The translations under genes and the position numbers were made by a program. Of a DNA stretch of 64,000 nt, positions 50,570 to 61,926 are shown piece after piece (the first letter of the stretch is position 1; each line of letters opens with the position of its first letter). Under the pieces are notes generated by a model. That model was not told the origin of the DNA and made no database searches. It worked only from the letters and a program-made list of their open reading frames with translations. This DNA is from Thermogymnomonas acidicola JCM 13583 (GTDB taxonomy: Archaea > Thermoplasmatota > Thermoplasmata > Thermoplasmatales > Thermoplasmataceae): positions 62,001 through 126,000 of the forward strand of contig NZ_BBCP01000005.1 in NCBI RefSeq assembly GCF_001316105.1, given 5' to 3'.

Positions 50570-51167
50570 TTAAATGAACTCGCTCTCCGTCTCCTCGAAC
50601 CTCAGGTGTATTGCTTTCGACGCGCTGTCCACATCGAGTAGCACCATGCTATCACGATTGCGAATATCACCGTTCCACCGAAAAATATGCCTGCGAGCAG
50701 CGAGAGAGTCCTGCTAGAGCCACCGACGTAGTAGAGGCCTATCAGGAGGTAACCGGACGCGGATATGGTTATGCCGTATATAAGGAGGGTTCTGACGACC
50801 CATTTTATGCCGTTCCTAACCCTGTCCAGGTAGAGGGACGCCTCCGCGGCCCGCCTCAGGGACGGCACGAGGTCTACGATCCCTGACTTGACTTCGCCTG
50901 CAGCACTCTCTATCTCCTCCCTGCCAGGTTCACGCCCATGCTCACCAGTGCCCTGGCCCTGCTTGCCTCCATTGCGCTCCTGGAGGCGAGGAATGTGAAG
51001 ATCTCCTTGGAGAGGTGCTTTGCGGAGATGTCCTCTATCTCGGAGGCCTTCCTGTTAAGCGTTGAGAGCACCTTTCCAAGGGATTTCCTGGACACGTACG
51101 ATGCTATGACAGAAAAGAGGAGTATGAGGCCAGGGATGACCGGGAGCAGTAACACACGCAACAGCAT
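50570..51167 (-). CDS. membrane protein of unknown function
   Basis: About 197 residues: an N-terminal helix (LLPVIPGLILLFSVIASYV), a charged amphipathic middle (residues 30-110), two further helices (TLLIYGITISASGYLLIG; LLAGIFFGGTVIFAIVIAWC) and a short acidic tail (EETESEFI). Two reading frames joined near 50910, and a second slip near 50650. A TTTTTTAAG box sits only about 15 bp upstream of ATG. No family recognised. Confidence 0.6.
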
Positions 51168-51202
51168 GGCTGGGCTTAAAAAACTTCACACGCTCTGCAC
51201 TC

Positions 51203-51726
51203 TCATGTTATGTGGAGTGCCATGCCCACCAGTGCCATGAGGATGCCCAGGGCCAGCATGCCCGTGGGCCATGTTATGTAGGAGCCGGATACGGCCCTGG
51301 CCAGGCCGATGCCAAGCAGCACCAGGGACACAAAGGCCGCAAGGAACGGGGGGGCATAAGGCTCAGGGTGAACGCAGCGGCGGCCAGGGGGGGTATGAGG
51401 GCGCCTGTGAACCCAGATACGCCGGATGCGGATGTGCCAGTTATGGCCTCCACCAGGATCGAGCGGCCGAGCCTTGTCCTCAGGAGGAATGATGGCGACG
51501 GGTACCCCAGCTGCCTTGAGGACCTTGAGAGCTCGTTCCTCAGCCTTGAGTACTCCGCCACGAAGAAGCTGAACATGCCAACGATTGCGGAGCCCGCGGC
51601 CACCCGGAGGGCAAAGTAAGCGCTCACCGACGATGGCTCGGCCATCCTTGAAGCGGCTATCATCAGCGATGTTATTATGCCGTCGGACAGGCCTATGGTC
51701 ACTGGAAAGAGCAGTCTGGGCCTCAA
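51203..51726 (-). CDS. VIT1/CCC1-like small membrane protein (tentative)
   Basis: About 173 residues, five helices. The first segment IGLSDGIITSLMIAASRM resembles the DGLxTTF helix of CCC1/VIT1 iron-manganese transporters; SAYFALRVAAGSAIVGMFSFF and a cytosolic Arg/Ser loop follow. The frame slips at 51347. TTG 51726 overlaps the DUF211 stop (TTGA). If correct it exports or sequesters Fe/Mn; the similarity is weak. Confidence 0.5.
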
Positions 51727-52011
51727 TCCCTGGTCTTCTTGGTGTTCTCAATCAGCCTCTTGCCCACAGCGATCTCGTCCACTGAGTGCACCGCGGAGCC
51801 GGTGTCCTCTATGGTCTCTATGAGCCTCTCGAAGTCTATGTCCTCCCCCCTCAACAGTTATGCTGGTCCCCATTGTCTCCATGTCCATCTCCGTGACCAG
51901 TATGTTCACTGCGTCCACGCCCGGCACAGCCTCTATCGCCCTGGCCAGTTCAACCAGTGTGGGCCTTATCAGGCCCTTGTCGACGTCCAGCACCACTCTC
52001 CTTATGCCCAA
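51723..52011 (-). CDS. DUF211 family protein
   Basis: About 95 residues. The N-terminal IRRVVLDVDKGLIRPTLVEL and PGVDAVNILVTEMDMETMG, then IDFERLIETIEDTGSAVHSVDE after repair at 51850, are the hallmark of the archaeal DUF211 (MTH889-like, ferredoxin-like fold, multimeric) family; function unknown, with metal binding reported for relatives. The start is TTG 52011 as written. It is coupled by TTGA overlap to the membrane protein. Confidence 0.85.
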
Positions 52012-52049
52012 TGCTGATCACATCCGCATGTGGTGAACAGTAATCTATC

Positions 52050-52456
52050 TTACTCACTCCCGGCCCCCCCGCCTGCCACACCCCCCCCGCCCTTTGCCCT
52101 GCGGCCCAGCAGGAACATCACCACGTACACTGCGGGGGGGAGGGCGTAGAAGCCCACCACCATGGTTATGTCTGCGGCGCTTATGAATGGCCCCGTGCCG
52201 AAAGCAGCCAGGGCCCTGATATGCGCAGGGTTCGTCGACACCGCCATGCCAGCGAAGGCGAGGGCGAAGGCCGCCCATGCTGCCTTTCTGGAGCCGAGGG
52301 CCACAAGGAAGCCGACCACCATGAGAGCTGTGGCGGCTGTATATGTGGCCACTGTGAGGTAAAGGGGGGGCACCATGTGCCTGTACCTCATCACAGCAGC
52401 TCCCGCAGATATCACCACTGCCGAGGCGAAGACCGGTACGGCGAGGGCGTGTCCCC
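52050..52456 (-). CDS. small membrane protein, unknown; start uncertain
   Basis: About 130 residues with four hydrophobic segments (FASAVVISAGAAVM; YTAATALMVVGFLVAL; WAAFALAFAGMAVS; ITMVVGFYALPPAVYVVMFLL) and a Gly-rich C-terminus inflated by G runs. No ATG lies at the expected place just after the preceding stop at 52457; GTG 52418 and 52415 are in frame. No family recognised. Confidence 0.5.
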
Positions 52457-52910
52457 CTAGAGTTCCACACGGACGAGCCACTCCTTGTACGACTGCACGG
52501 TGCTCACCTGCAGGCCCCCCCTTGACCTGATCCTCTCTGCAAGCTCGTTGGCCTCGCTCTCCGTGTTGCACCTGAATACGATTGCATCATAGCCCACGTC
52601 CGGCATTAGGTTCCTCTGCCCAAGGATGGGCCTCATGAGCTCCACGTCCTTCAGGAACCTGTCCCTGTCCACCTTCATGGCCCCCCCTCTCTATCCTCTT
52701 CAGGCCCTGGTCGACGATCCTCTCGTACACAATGCTCTCCACTTTCCTGTTTATCTGCTCCTGGTCAACGTAAGTTGCACCGCTTATGACCAGGTACAGG
52801 CCAGGGATCATTATGACGAGGTAGAAGAAGTCCCTGTACACGACATACAGGGCCGCTGAAAGGACGATAAGGAGGAGACCCGAGAGGAGGTAGTTGAGCC
52901 TCAACAGCAT
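52457..52910 (-). CDS. two-helix membrane protein with cytosolic domain, unknown
   Basis: About 150 residues. Two helices at residues 5-45 (YLLSGLLLIVLSAALYVVY; FFYLVIMIPGLYLVISG), then a soluble alpha/beta part (VESIVYERIVDQGLKRIER, ILGQRNLMPDVGYD, ESEANELAERIRSRG) ending KEWLVRVEL. The frame slips in the 7-C run at 52680. AT-rich promoter (TTTTAACTTTATTTTG) upstream of ATG 52910. Confidence 0.6.
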
Positions 52911-52958
52911 CTTAATGCAAAATAAAGTTAAAATTATATCGGATTCCGAAACGCGCGC

Positions 52959-53426
52959 TCATACTGCGGATACTGCCATGAGCACGAGGGTTATGAGGGC
53001 GGTGATGGCCATGGCCCATGAATAGGCCCTTATCCTCCCGATCTCCCTGGCGTATCCGGAAGGCTCCGACCTCCTCAGGCCCTGATTCCCCCTCATGAGC
53101 ATGCCCTCCCCGAAGCGCCGTAGGCACAAACGCCAGCACTATCCCTATCAGGAGGGCAACGCCAGCGGCCGACGAGAAGCTGGGGAGCTTCCCCCCCGTC
53201 ACAGCGTCAACAACCAGGGCCGCTATGCCGAGTATTATGGCTATGCCCCCCCCGGTGCCCCCCTGGACACCATGGACAGGGTGAGGAGGAGCCTGAAGTG
53301 AGACTGCTCCTTTATCTGCCCCCCCGCCCTGGACTTCAGCGATGTGCTGTAGAAGCCCAGGGCGAGGGCCACCACCACCCATATGGCCCCCCCGAATGCA
53401 CCGTGAACAGCTGTCAGTGCCTGCAT
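52959..53426 (-). CDS. membrane protein, four helices, unknown
   Basis: About 155 residues. Helices: FGGAIWVVVALALGFYS; GGGIAIILGIAALVVDAV; AAGVALLIGIVLAFVPTA; WAMAITALITLVLMAVSAV at the C-terminus. Frame breaks at 53254 and near 53105. CCTTAAGAG 26 bp upstream gives a leaderless ATG 53426. Divergent from polX. No family recognised. Confidence 0.55.
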
Positions 53427-53511
53427 GCGCTGGGATTTGGGGCCTGCTCTTAAGGCTTCCCCCCCATGGCCTGAATGGTACCTTTTAAGTGCGGCCCCCG
53501 CATGGCATGGC
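53427..53511. promoter_or_regulatory. compact divergent promoter of the membrane protein and polX
   Basis: CTCTTAAGG (minus box, 53447-53455) and CCTTTTAAG (plus box, 53481-53489) each lie about 26 bp from their start codons within an 85-bp gap. Confidence 0.55.
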
Positions 53512-55234
53512 GTGAAGAACGCCGAGCTTGCTGATATCTTCATGGACCTGGCGGACATGGAGGAGGTGGAGGGCAACAGGTGGCAGTCCCTGGCGTACAG
53601 GAGAGTAGCAACCGCCCTGGCAGACCTTAGCGAGGACATAGAGGAGGTATGGAGGGAGGGCAGGCTCAGGGGAGATAGAGGCGTGGGGGGGAGGGCCATA
53701 GAGAAGAAGATAGACGAGTACCTGCGCACCGGTAGGATGCGGAAGTACGAGGAGATGAGGAAGAAGTACCCCCCCGAGGACTTCAGGACGCTGAGGGCCA
53801 TCCAGGGCCTGGGGGGGCCCAGGAAGATACACGCACTCTACACCGGCGCGGGCATAAGGGACCTGGAAACCCTGAAGAAGGCAATAGAGGAGCACAGGGT
53901 AGCCCTGGTGCCCGGGTTCGGCCAGAAGAGCGAGGAGAAGCTGGCGAAGGCACTCCAGTACTACATGTCAACGTCTGCGGGCAGGCTCCTGCTCGCACAG
54001 GCCCACGCACTAGCAACGGAGATCCTGGAGGCCATGCGCTCCTCCGGCCTCTTCGAGAGAATCGAGGTGGCCGGTTCGGTGAGGAGGAGGAAGGAGACCG
54101 TCGGTGACCTGGACTTCCTGTGCATCTCGGCCGACGTCCCTGGAGCCACAAGGTTCTTCTCTTCCCTGCCACAGGTCAGTGGCGTCGTGAACTCTGGCGA
54201 GAGGAAGGGAACCTGGATGCTCAGGGCGGGGGGGATCACCTGCGACCTGAGGTTCATAGACAGGGGGGGGAGCTTCGGTGCCGCCCTGCAGTACTTCACT
54301 GGCAGCAAGTCCCATAACATAGCCCTCAGGAACCTGGCCATATCCAAGGGCCTGAAGCTCAACGAGTACGGCCTGTTCAGGGGGGGCGACGAACCAATCG
54401 CGGGGGGGAGCGATGAGGAAGGCATCTACAGGGCACTCGGGCTCGAATACATCGTCCCGGAGCTGCGCGAGGGTACCGGTGAAATAGAGGCTGCCCAGTC
54501 CCACTCACTTCCCATGCTCGTGGAAGGAAACGGGATCCTGGGAGACCTGCACCTGCACTCCGACTGGAGCGACGGCAGGGACAGCCTGGAGGCCATGGTC
54601 AGCGCGGCGGCCAGCATGGGCTACAGGTACGTCTGTGTGACCGACCACAGCGCCTCGCTGAGGGTGGCCAGGGGGGGCCTGGACGCTGCCAGGTTCAGGG
54701 ATAGGCGCGTCCAGCTGGACATGCTCTCAGAGAAATACGGTATAACTGTTCTGGACGGCGTGGAGGCGGAGATAATGCCCGACGCTCCATGGACCCGGAG
54801 GTGAGGGGGGGTTACAGGGACTTCGACTTCGTGGTCGCGTCCATGCACCAGTGGGTCTCAGACGACGCCTCAGAGAACACGGCACGCCTGATAAGGGCGA
54901 TAGACGGGGGGGGCTGGCCCAGCACCATAGGCCACCCAACCGGCAGGCTGATAGGCACCAGGGAACAGTTCAGAATGGAGTGGGGGGGGAGGTCTTCAGG
55001 GCATGTAGGGACAAGGGCGTCGCACTTGAGATAAACGGCACACCGCACAGGTCAGACCTGCCCTGGGACCTCGTGCTCCAGGCCCGGAAGGCCGGCGTCC
55101 GCTTCAGCCTGGGCAGTGACGCACACAGCACCTCTGAGATGCGCAATATGACCTACGCTGTCTGGATAGCCAGGAGGGGGTGGCTCACGCCGTCGCATGT
55201 CCTGAACACCTCCATGGTCGGGAGGCGCCAGTAG
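53512..55234 (+). CDS. polX: DNA polymerase X family protein with PHP domain
   Basis: About 570 residues. N-terminal 8-kDa and HhH part (GLGGPRKI with an extra Gly; VPGFGQKSEEKL), polymerase catalytic Asp pair in VGDLDFLCI and third Asp in ITCDLRF, substrate loop FTGSKSHNIALR, then the C-terminal PHP phosphoesterase with GDLHLHSDWSDG, TDHS, GHPTGR and LGSDAHS. Base-excision gap filling with a 3'-end-processing PHP domain. Frame breaks at 54793 and 54990. GTG 53512 has TTTTAAG 26 bp upstream, so the upstream open frame from 53425 is not coding. Confidence 0.93.
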
Positions 55235-55246
55235 GTGACGTGGCCT

Positions 55247-55717
55247 TCATCTATCCTGGAGGTGCACCCTTGCGATCCACTCCACCCGGTCACCGGCCGA
55301 GAACCTCTGCCCTTCTAACCGCGTCCCTGTGCAGCGGCCACCTCAGGAGGGAAAATGCCTCCTCTACGCTGCACCACCTGCACTCTGTGTGCTCCCTCTC
55401 AGGTTCCTGGATATGTCCGGTACGCATCCCGGGCCCACGCCTACAGCGTACACAGATTCTGTGAACCTTGCCCCCCCGTTCTTCTCGTAATCGTAGGTGA
55501 AGAGGAGCCTGGGACCGTAGACAACGCATCCTGCACCGAGGGAGGCCTCCTCGGCCAGCTCCCTCATGAGCGCGTCGGTGTCGGTCTCGCCCTCCTCAAC
55601 ATTGCAGGTCATGTTCTCCCAGTAGCCTCCCTTGGCGGGCACGTAGTGGAATAGAAGGAACTCCCTCCTGCCGGTGTCCCTGAATATAACCGCCTGTACC
55701 TTTCTCCCTGTTGGCAT
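55247..55717 (-). CDS. Nudix hydrolase
   Basis: About 155 residues. The Nudix box core EEGETDTDALMRELAEEASL matches ExxxxxxxREUxEE, with the usual Gly before it replaced by Cys (MTCNVEEGE). Two repairs (55450, 55320) are needed; the last 20 residues (DRVEWIARVHLQDR) are the best reading towards the convergent polX stop, otherwise it stops at 55290. Substrate, a nucleoside diphosphate derivative, is unknown. Confidence 0.8.
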
Positions 55718-55854
55718 GCATGCGTATCGCTGCGCTGCATTTATATGGCTTCTCCCAGGGGGGGTGCCACCAGCGCGGGCCTTGCGGTTGCCCCCCCGCG
55801 GGGGAAGTAATAAATATTGGCTATGACTGAAGTGCCCTTAACACCTGGTCCAGG

Positions 55855-57146
55855 ATGAAGAACGAGACCATAATAAACCTCAGGTACTTCGCTGTGGCAT
55901 TCGGCGCGAACACTGCGTCTTCCTTCGTGGGCGTCTTCGGCGTCCTCCTGGGGGGGCCTCTGCCTTCGAGATGGGCCTCCTGCAGGCACTGTCCAACGCC
56001 ATATCCAATGCGAGCCAGATATTCTGGGGGGGGAGGCTCAGCGACCGCTACGGCCTGAGGAGGCCATGGCTTGTCGGTGCGAGTGTTGTCATGGCCGGCC
56101 TCTGGCTCGCGATGGGCTTCGTGGAGGGCCCGTACCAGCTTATCCTGCTTTACTCGAGCATAGCGCTCACCTCATCCGTCATATCGGTGAACTGGTTCTC
56201 CCTCCTCGCAGACCTCACGAGCTCGGGCAGCAGGGGGGGCTCCTTCCTCGCCAGACTCCAGAACATCTCCTCCTTCGGCAACCTGGCCAGCCTACTCCTC
56301 ATGGCGTTCATACTGCACGGTGACAGCAGGTCGCAGCTCATAATACCGTTCTCACTCGGATCCGCTGCATACGTTGCCTCCGCGGTGCTCCTCTCAAGGA
56401 TCGTGGAGGTGAAGAAGGAGAGCAGGCTCAGCGGCTCCTTCGTGAAGGGCGTCAGGGAGGCCAGGGCAAACAGTGCCTTCTTCAGGTACATGACGAGCAT
56501 GCTTGCCCAGGGGGGGTTCTTCTGGTCCATGGCCTGGCCCATATTCCCGATAACCGTGGTGGCCGTCAGGGGGGGCTTCGACCTACCCGAGGTCTCTGCC
56601 CTCACAGCAATGAACATATTTGCCGCTGTGGCCGTGCAGCGCTACCTCGGCCGTCTGGCCGACAGGTTCAACAGGGTGCCCCTGATCTTCCTGAACAGGC
56701 TCATGCTCGGCGCGATTCCCCCCCTGATGTACGCGTTCTTCTTCAACTTCGACGAGTTCCTTGTAATGGAGGCCTACAGTGGCGTGGCCTCAGCGCTCCA
56801 GAACGTTGTCATGAACTCCTACCTCATGGACCTCCTCCCTGAGGGGAAGAGGGCGGAGTATGTGTCGATAATGAACGGCTTCAACGGCATAGTCTACCTC
56901 TTCGGCTCCCTGGCAGGGGGGGGTTTCCTCCTGCAGTACCTCGAGGGCACAATGCCGCTTGCCAGGGCGGTATCACTCTCGCTCACACTGATATCGGCCG
57001 GGAGGTTCGCCACCTCTTTCCTCTTCCTCAGGCTGAAGGAGCCCGAGAACAGGGGGGGGAGGAGGGGGGGATCCCCCATCTTCTCCGTGCTCCTTAGGCT
57101 GGTGAGGCCGGGCCTGCCATCCGGCAGTTCTGTCAGGGAGAGGTGA
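55855..57146 (+). CDS. MFS transporter
   Basis: About 430 residues, twelve helices; N-terminal YFAVAFGANTASSFVGVFGV, loop RLSDRYGLRRPWLVGA, second-half RLADRFNRVPLIFLNR, helix LDLLPEGKRAEYVSIMNGF-type loop before helix 11. One frame break at 55951; otherwise intact with Gly doublets. The Arg/Gly-rich tail (ENRGGRRGG) reflects G runs. Substrate unknown; similar style to the gene at 2733. Confidence 0.86.
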
Positions 57147-57598
57147 GCCTCTCCCCCCCTATGCACCTTATCACCTTATCCACGTTGGCCTCGGTCACCT
57201 CAAGGAGCCTCTCCTGCCCCCCCAGCATCCTGCCCAGGAGGCCGAAGTCGATCTCGGCTGTCCAGGAGACCTCCGAGCCCTCGGCGGATGGGCTCACCTG
57301 CAGTGAGAGGGATAGGTTAAGCGAGGCCCCCCCCGGCCACCCGCCCCCCCCTGTATCCTGTACCCTATGGCATCGCCTGGAGTGGGCCCTCAATGGACAT
57401 CTTCCCTGACAGCTTTGTGAGGTAGCCGGAATCGATGCCCGCTGTGTCCAGCCTGACCCTGCAGACCACCCTCTCATTCTGCCTCTCGCAGCCTGACACG
57501 CCTGGCAGGCATGAGGAGAGGCGCTCAGGGTCAGAGAGCAGTTTCCCTGCGACATCCGGGCTTACCTTCATAGTGAACCTTCCGGAGAGTCCGGGCAT
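57133..57598 (-). CDS. CoxG/SRPBCC family protein
   Basis: About 150 residues. FTMKVSPDVAGKLLSDPERL and SCLPGVSGCE at the N-terminus are the CoxG start (prevention-of-ligand START-like fold); the strand VSWTAEIDFGLLGRML follows after repair at 57345-57375. In CO-dehydrogenase operons CoxG anchors the enzyme to the membrane; here it is coupled (TGATG) to a FAD dehydrogenase, so a similar accessory role is possible. Confidence 0.78.
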
Positions 57599-58853
57599 CA
57601 GTCCATCAGCCTCCTGGAGAGCAGGAAGGCCAGCGCTGGCATGAGCCTCTCCTGGTCTGTCGATCCGAAGTGCAGGAGGAGTGAATCGACTGCCCTGTCA
57701 CCTCCCCCCCTGAATGACAGGAACCTCTCGTAGGTGGTGTTGAAGTCAAACTCAACATCTTTCACATGGAAGCCGGAGTACTCGGACGCATGCCTCGCAG
57801 CCTCGTAGCCCACCAGGCGGCCTGTGGTGAATTTGCCGCCGAGCACGCTGAGGAAGCCGGGGGGGAGGCCAGAGGTCCCGTGGTCGATGATGGCGAAGCT
57901 CCTGGTCGCCTTTCTCGGGTCGTCACTGGACCTTATCAGTGGCCTCACAGACGAATATATCCTCTTGTACTGCATGGCACCTATTACCGGCACCATCCTC
58001 TTTGCCTCGTCGAGCATCATAGCCACGTCCTCCTCATGGACCTTGAAGTTGTCCGGGTCCTCTATGACCGTGGCTATGGTGCCCACAACGGACACCTCAC
58101 CGTAAGGCAGCACTATGTCCCCCCCATCGGACGGTTCCCTCATCCTGTTTATGACGCTGTTCACGTACCTGCCGCCGTACACTACCATCGAGCCTGCTGT
58201 GGGTGCCAGGGGGAAGTCCTCTATGCCCGATGCCTTCAGTATGGGCATGCTGTAGGGCCCGGTGGTGTTGACCACCACACTGTACCTGTCCCTGCCCTTC
58301 TCGCTCTCCACCTCCAGCGACCCGTCCCTACTGGCCACCCTCCTGACGCCGTTGAAGAGGCTGAACTGCACCCCCCCGCCATCCTTGCCTCCATTGCAAC
58401 CGCTGCGCAGAACTCAAAGCCGTGTATCACAGCGTCTGGCACCAGGAGCGCCCTCCTCACCTCCCTGGATAGGTAAGCCTCCCTCCTGAGCAGCTCCTCA
58501 GGGTCCATTTCCTGGGCCTCTATGCCGGCTTCAGCGCAGGCCTTCCGCAGGCTGTCCCCGTACTCCTCGTCCTCACCGTCCAGGGCCACGAAGTAACCGC
58601 CCGTGTCGTCGATGAACCTCCAGGCCTCCCTCCTCAGCCTCATGTTCTCGGTTATGCACTCCCTGGCAGACACCGGGTCGTTCACCGCATACCTGGCGCC
58701 GCTGTGCAGCATGCCGTGGAACCTGCCAGAGGTACCGGAGCATATGTCGGACCTGTCGTAGACAGTGACGTCCATGCCAGCCAGAGAGAGGTAAAGCGAG
58801 GTGAAAAGACCCGTTATGCCAGCCCCCCCTATAACCGCTGCCCTGCCGTCCAT
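57598..58853 (-). CDS. FAD-dependent glycerol-3-phosphate dehydrogenase-like protein (second paralogue)
   Basis: About 418 residues. FAD motif AVIGGAGITGLFTSLYLS (one Gly too many), then SGRFHGMLHSGARYAVNDPVSA, the GlpA-type substrate loop, and C-terminal RPLIRSSDDPRKATR and GFLSVLGGKFTTGRL. The frame breaks at 58378. It differs clearly from the gene at 32078-33445 and lacks a 2Fe-2S bfd domain. TAATATATCC about 26 bp upstream of ATG. Operon with the CoxG-like gene. Confidence 0.87.
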
Positions 58854-58944
58854 GCCTTACTGGATCGCCTCTGTGGATATATTACATGGCACATGGCTCC
58901 CGGCATGGCCATGCTTGGCCATGGGCCCAGGTGGTGGATCGCGC

Positions 58945-60713
58945 TCACCCACAGCGCCACCGTGAAAATGGTATGGAAAAATGTTGTTCCGGGGGGAGGT
59001 GCAGCCTCATGCCTCGGGGGGACTCCACTGTCCCCCCCGGCGTCCCTTTAGGTTCATCCGCAGGTGCCCTGGCGATCATCTGCGGCAGGTCCCTTATCGC
59101 CTTCCTCGGTGCGCTGACCTGCGATATCACCCAGAAGACTGCCGAGTAGACTATGACAGCCAGGACATCGTACGGGAAGGGAATCGTGCCTGTGCCGCCA
59201 GTCTGCAGGCCCCCCAAACCTGGATAGGGCTATTAGGCCTGCTATGTACACTGGGATCCAGGCCGAGTGCCTCAGCCCTATACCCTTCCACCTTAGCCTG
59301 TAGGCGTGGTAGAGGAACACCAGGCTGCCACCCAGGGTCACTCCCAGGGCGTAGAGCGTGACAGGCCATGTGGCCCAGTATATGAGAAGCGATGCGGAAA
59401 CGAATGCAACCAGCGACCACGCAGTTGCCGCAGGTATCCTGAATGGCCTCTCCACATCGGGGGGGTAGATCTTCCTGAGCACCGGGACGCTGGCGTTCAC
59501 TATGGCGAAGTTCACCGCGCCCGCAACGACCACGAAGTCCACCAGTGTGTACCACCTGGGGTACGGCACTATGAAGACAACTGCCAGCACCGAGGCCAGG
59601 ACGATCGCGGCTATGGGCGCGCCCCCCCTCCTGTTAGTTATGCCGAGGAGCCCCCCCGGGAGCGAGCCCTCCTTTGAGTAACCGTAGATTATCCTGCTGC
59701 ACCCGTGAGGTCTGTGCCGAAGGTGCCCAGCGGCGAGTATATGGCGAAGAGGAGTGCGAGGACTATGAGGCCGGACAGGAACAGCGCCGCGCCGCCGAAT
59801 ACCGTTGTGTGCAGGGCCTCCTTCATCAGGTCCGCAAGGGGCGATGTCAGTGAGGCAACAGCGGCCCAGTCACCGGGCCCTGTTGAGTTCGGCACAAGTG
59901 CGAAGTCGACAGCACCCACTATCACTATGGCCATGAGCACGTAGAGCACGCTCTGTATGATAAGCGTGAGGAGCACGGCCCTGGGCACGTTCCTCTTCGG
60001 GTTCCTGATCTCGCCAGCCATGTCAGCGACCTGCCTGTAGCCACCGAAGGAGAAGAGTATCCCGGTGGCGGGTATGGCGATGAATATGCCCGGTATGCCC
60101 GTCTTCGGGTCGAAGTAGGGCGGTGAGAGGCTGAAGTTCGATGGGTGGAAGATCATCAGTGGAACCGCTATGATGAATATCACAACGGCACCGACCTTGA
60201 GCCATGTGAGCACGGTGTTGAACCTGGCATATGTGCCAACGCCTATTATGTTGAGGACAGCGAACAGCACTGTGAGGCCTATGGAGAGGAGAACGCCTCT
60301 GTGGTAAGTACGCCCGTCTTCAAGTTGAATAGTGATGGCACATAGTATGCGGCGTAGGTAGAGACCGCAATGGCTTCTATGGGCGGTATCATCACGGTCC
60401 AGACAAGCAGGCCCCCCCACCCACCCATGAAGCCACCGTACTCGCCGAAGGCGTAGTAGGAGATCCTGGCGCTTATCCCGGCCCTGGGGGCCATGGAAGA
60501 GATCTCAGCGTAGGGTATGGTGACAATTGCGATCAGCACTGCCGCAACGATCCACGAGAAAACGACAGCGCCACCTGCGTATTCTGTGCCACCTGCCGCT
60601 GCGAAGAGTATGCCTGAGCCTATTGCACTGCCAACGCCGAAGAGCACGGCATCGTGCAGTGTCATCTTCCTCAGCAGGGTGCCGCCCTTTTCCACTTCGG
60701 TATTTTCCGTCAC
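58945..60713 (-). CDS. APC-family amino-acid permease
   Basis: About 585 residues as read, twelve or more helices. Helix 1 has FGVGSAIGSGILFAAAGG, the family signature; FSFGGYRQVADMAGEIRNP and PYAEISSMAPRAG are also typical. Frame breaks at 60300, 59700, 59640 and 59210. The last 35 residues (SPRGMRLHLPPEQH) look non-native, so the true stop may be earlier. GTG 60713 with TTATATATTTAA upstream. A two-HTH Lrp-like regulator lies directly upstream on the same strand. Confidence 0.87.
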
Positions 60714-60841
60714 ATTTTCTAGTACATATGGTTAAATATATAAACGTGCTGATGTGCGCAGTTAACCTCCTGGCTACCGCTGCTGTCTGGTGCGCATGGA
60801 CAACTGCCTCTGGGGGCAGTGAAAGTGTGGATCGCAGGACA

Positions 60842-61779
60842 TCAGCGGACGGATGCCATGCCCCCCCACTCCAGTACTCTTTCCCTGATCCATGCGGTAA
60901 CATTCTTTACAGCAAAGATGCCGCCTCTAGGCACCAGCGTGCTGAGACCTTTCACCAGTCCGGTGTCCTTGATCCTGTTCTTATTCGCCTCCACCTCATC
61001 CAGGCTGTCCGCATACCCCATGAACACGTAGCAAGGGGGGGATCGACCATGTGCCAGATGCCTGCAGGCCCATGCCCTGAAGCGTGCTGGTGGCACGCAG
61101 ATCACCCGGGTACACCAGGAGTGCATAGAATATGCCGCCCTGTGACCTTGTAAAGTCAGGTATGAAGATGGTGCAGAGCTGGTTGCTCGAGAGCATTCTG
61201 GCCTTGTGTTTACCCACTGTCTTGCCCGAGAGGCCTGTGAGCCTGGAGACCTCCTTTAACGGTACCCTGGGATCCTGCATATGTGCTCTAGGATCCTGAG
61301 GTCAACCCTTGAAAGGTAAGAGCCGCTGAGGTCCGGTGGCATCAGGGAGAGCGGGGGGGTCCGGCGTGCGACTGCTTCCACGCTAAGCACCTCTGACAAT
61401 CGCTCCACGCTGCTCCTTTCCTCCTCCTTCTGGCGGAAGAACAGCGTCACGGTCATGTCACCGTCATAGTCCAGCCAGGCAAATGCCACACCGCTGATGT
61501 CTGCTATCTCTCTCAGCCTCCTGGAAGGTTCCTGGATACCCCCCCTGAATACAAATGTCCCCCCCGGTACATATGGAAGTTCAGGGGGGGTGAGGGAAGC
61601 AGGTGAAGGCCCCTGATGAAGCCGGACCTGAACATCCCCAGGACCTTCTCCTCGCGGAGACCCCCTGACAGTCCGACCCTCGAGCCGATCACTTCATATG
61701 GCGCAGTTGGGTCCCTGATGAGTTCGGTGACGATCCTGTAGTCCAGAAGATCCACTCCTGGAGTAGTTTCATAGGTCAT
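60842..61779 (-). CDS. Lrp/AsnC-like regulator with two HTH domains
   Basis: About 312 residues across four frames (breaks 61570, 61280, 61040). First HTH: VDLLDYRIVTELIRDP...IGSRVGLSG. A middle RAM-like part (WLDYDGDMTVTLFFRQ) leads to a second HTH: SRVDLRILEHMQDPRVPLKEVSRLTGLSGKTV, and a C-terminal RAM-like part (YVFMGYADSLDEVEANK). Same architecture as 49099-49876. Adjacent to the APC permease, it may regulate amino-acid uptake. Confidence 0.8.
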
Positions 61780-61926
61780 ATAAAGGGTTATATTTCAAAA
61801 CACCCAGCTAACGCAGCTTCTAATCCATAGTCATTTTCCTGGCCACGGGTGAGGATGACGCGGACAGTGGGTGGGCAGGGAAATGGGGCACCGGTACTGG
61901 CCCGAGACCACGTGTTGGTCCTGAGG

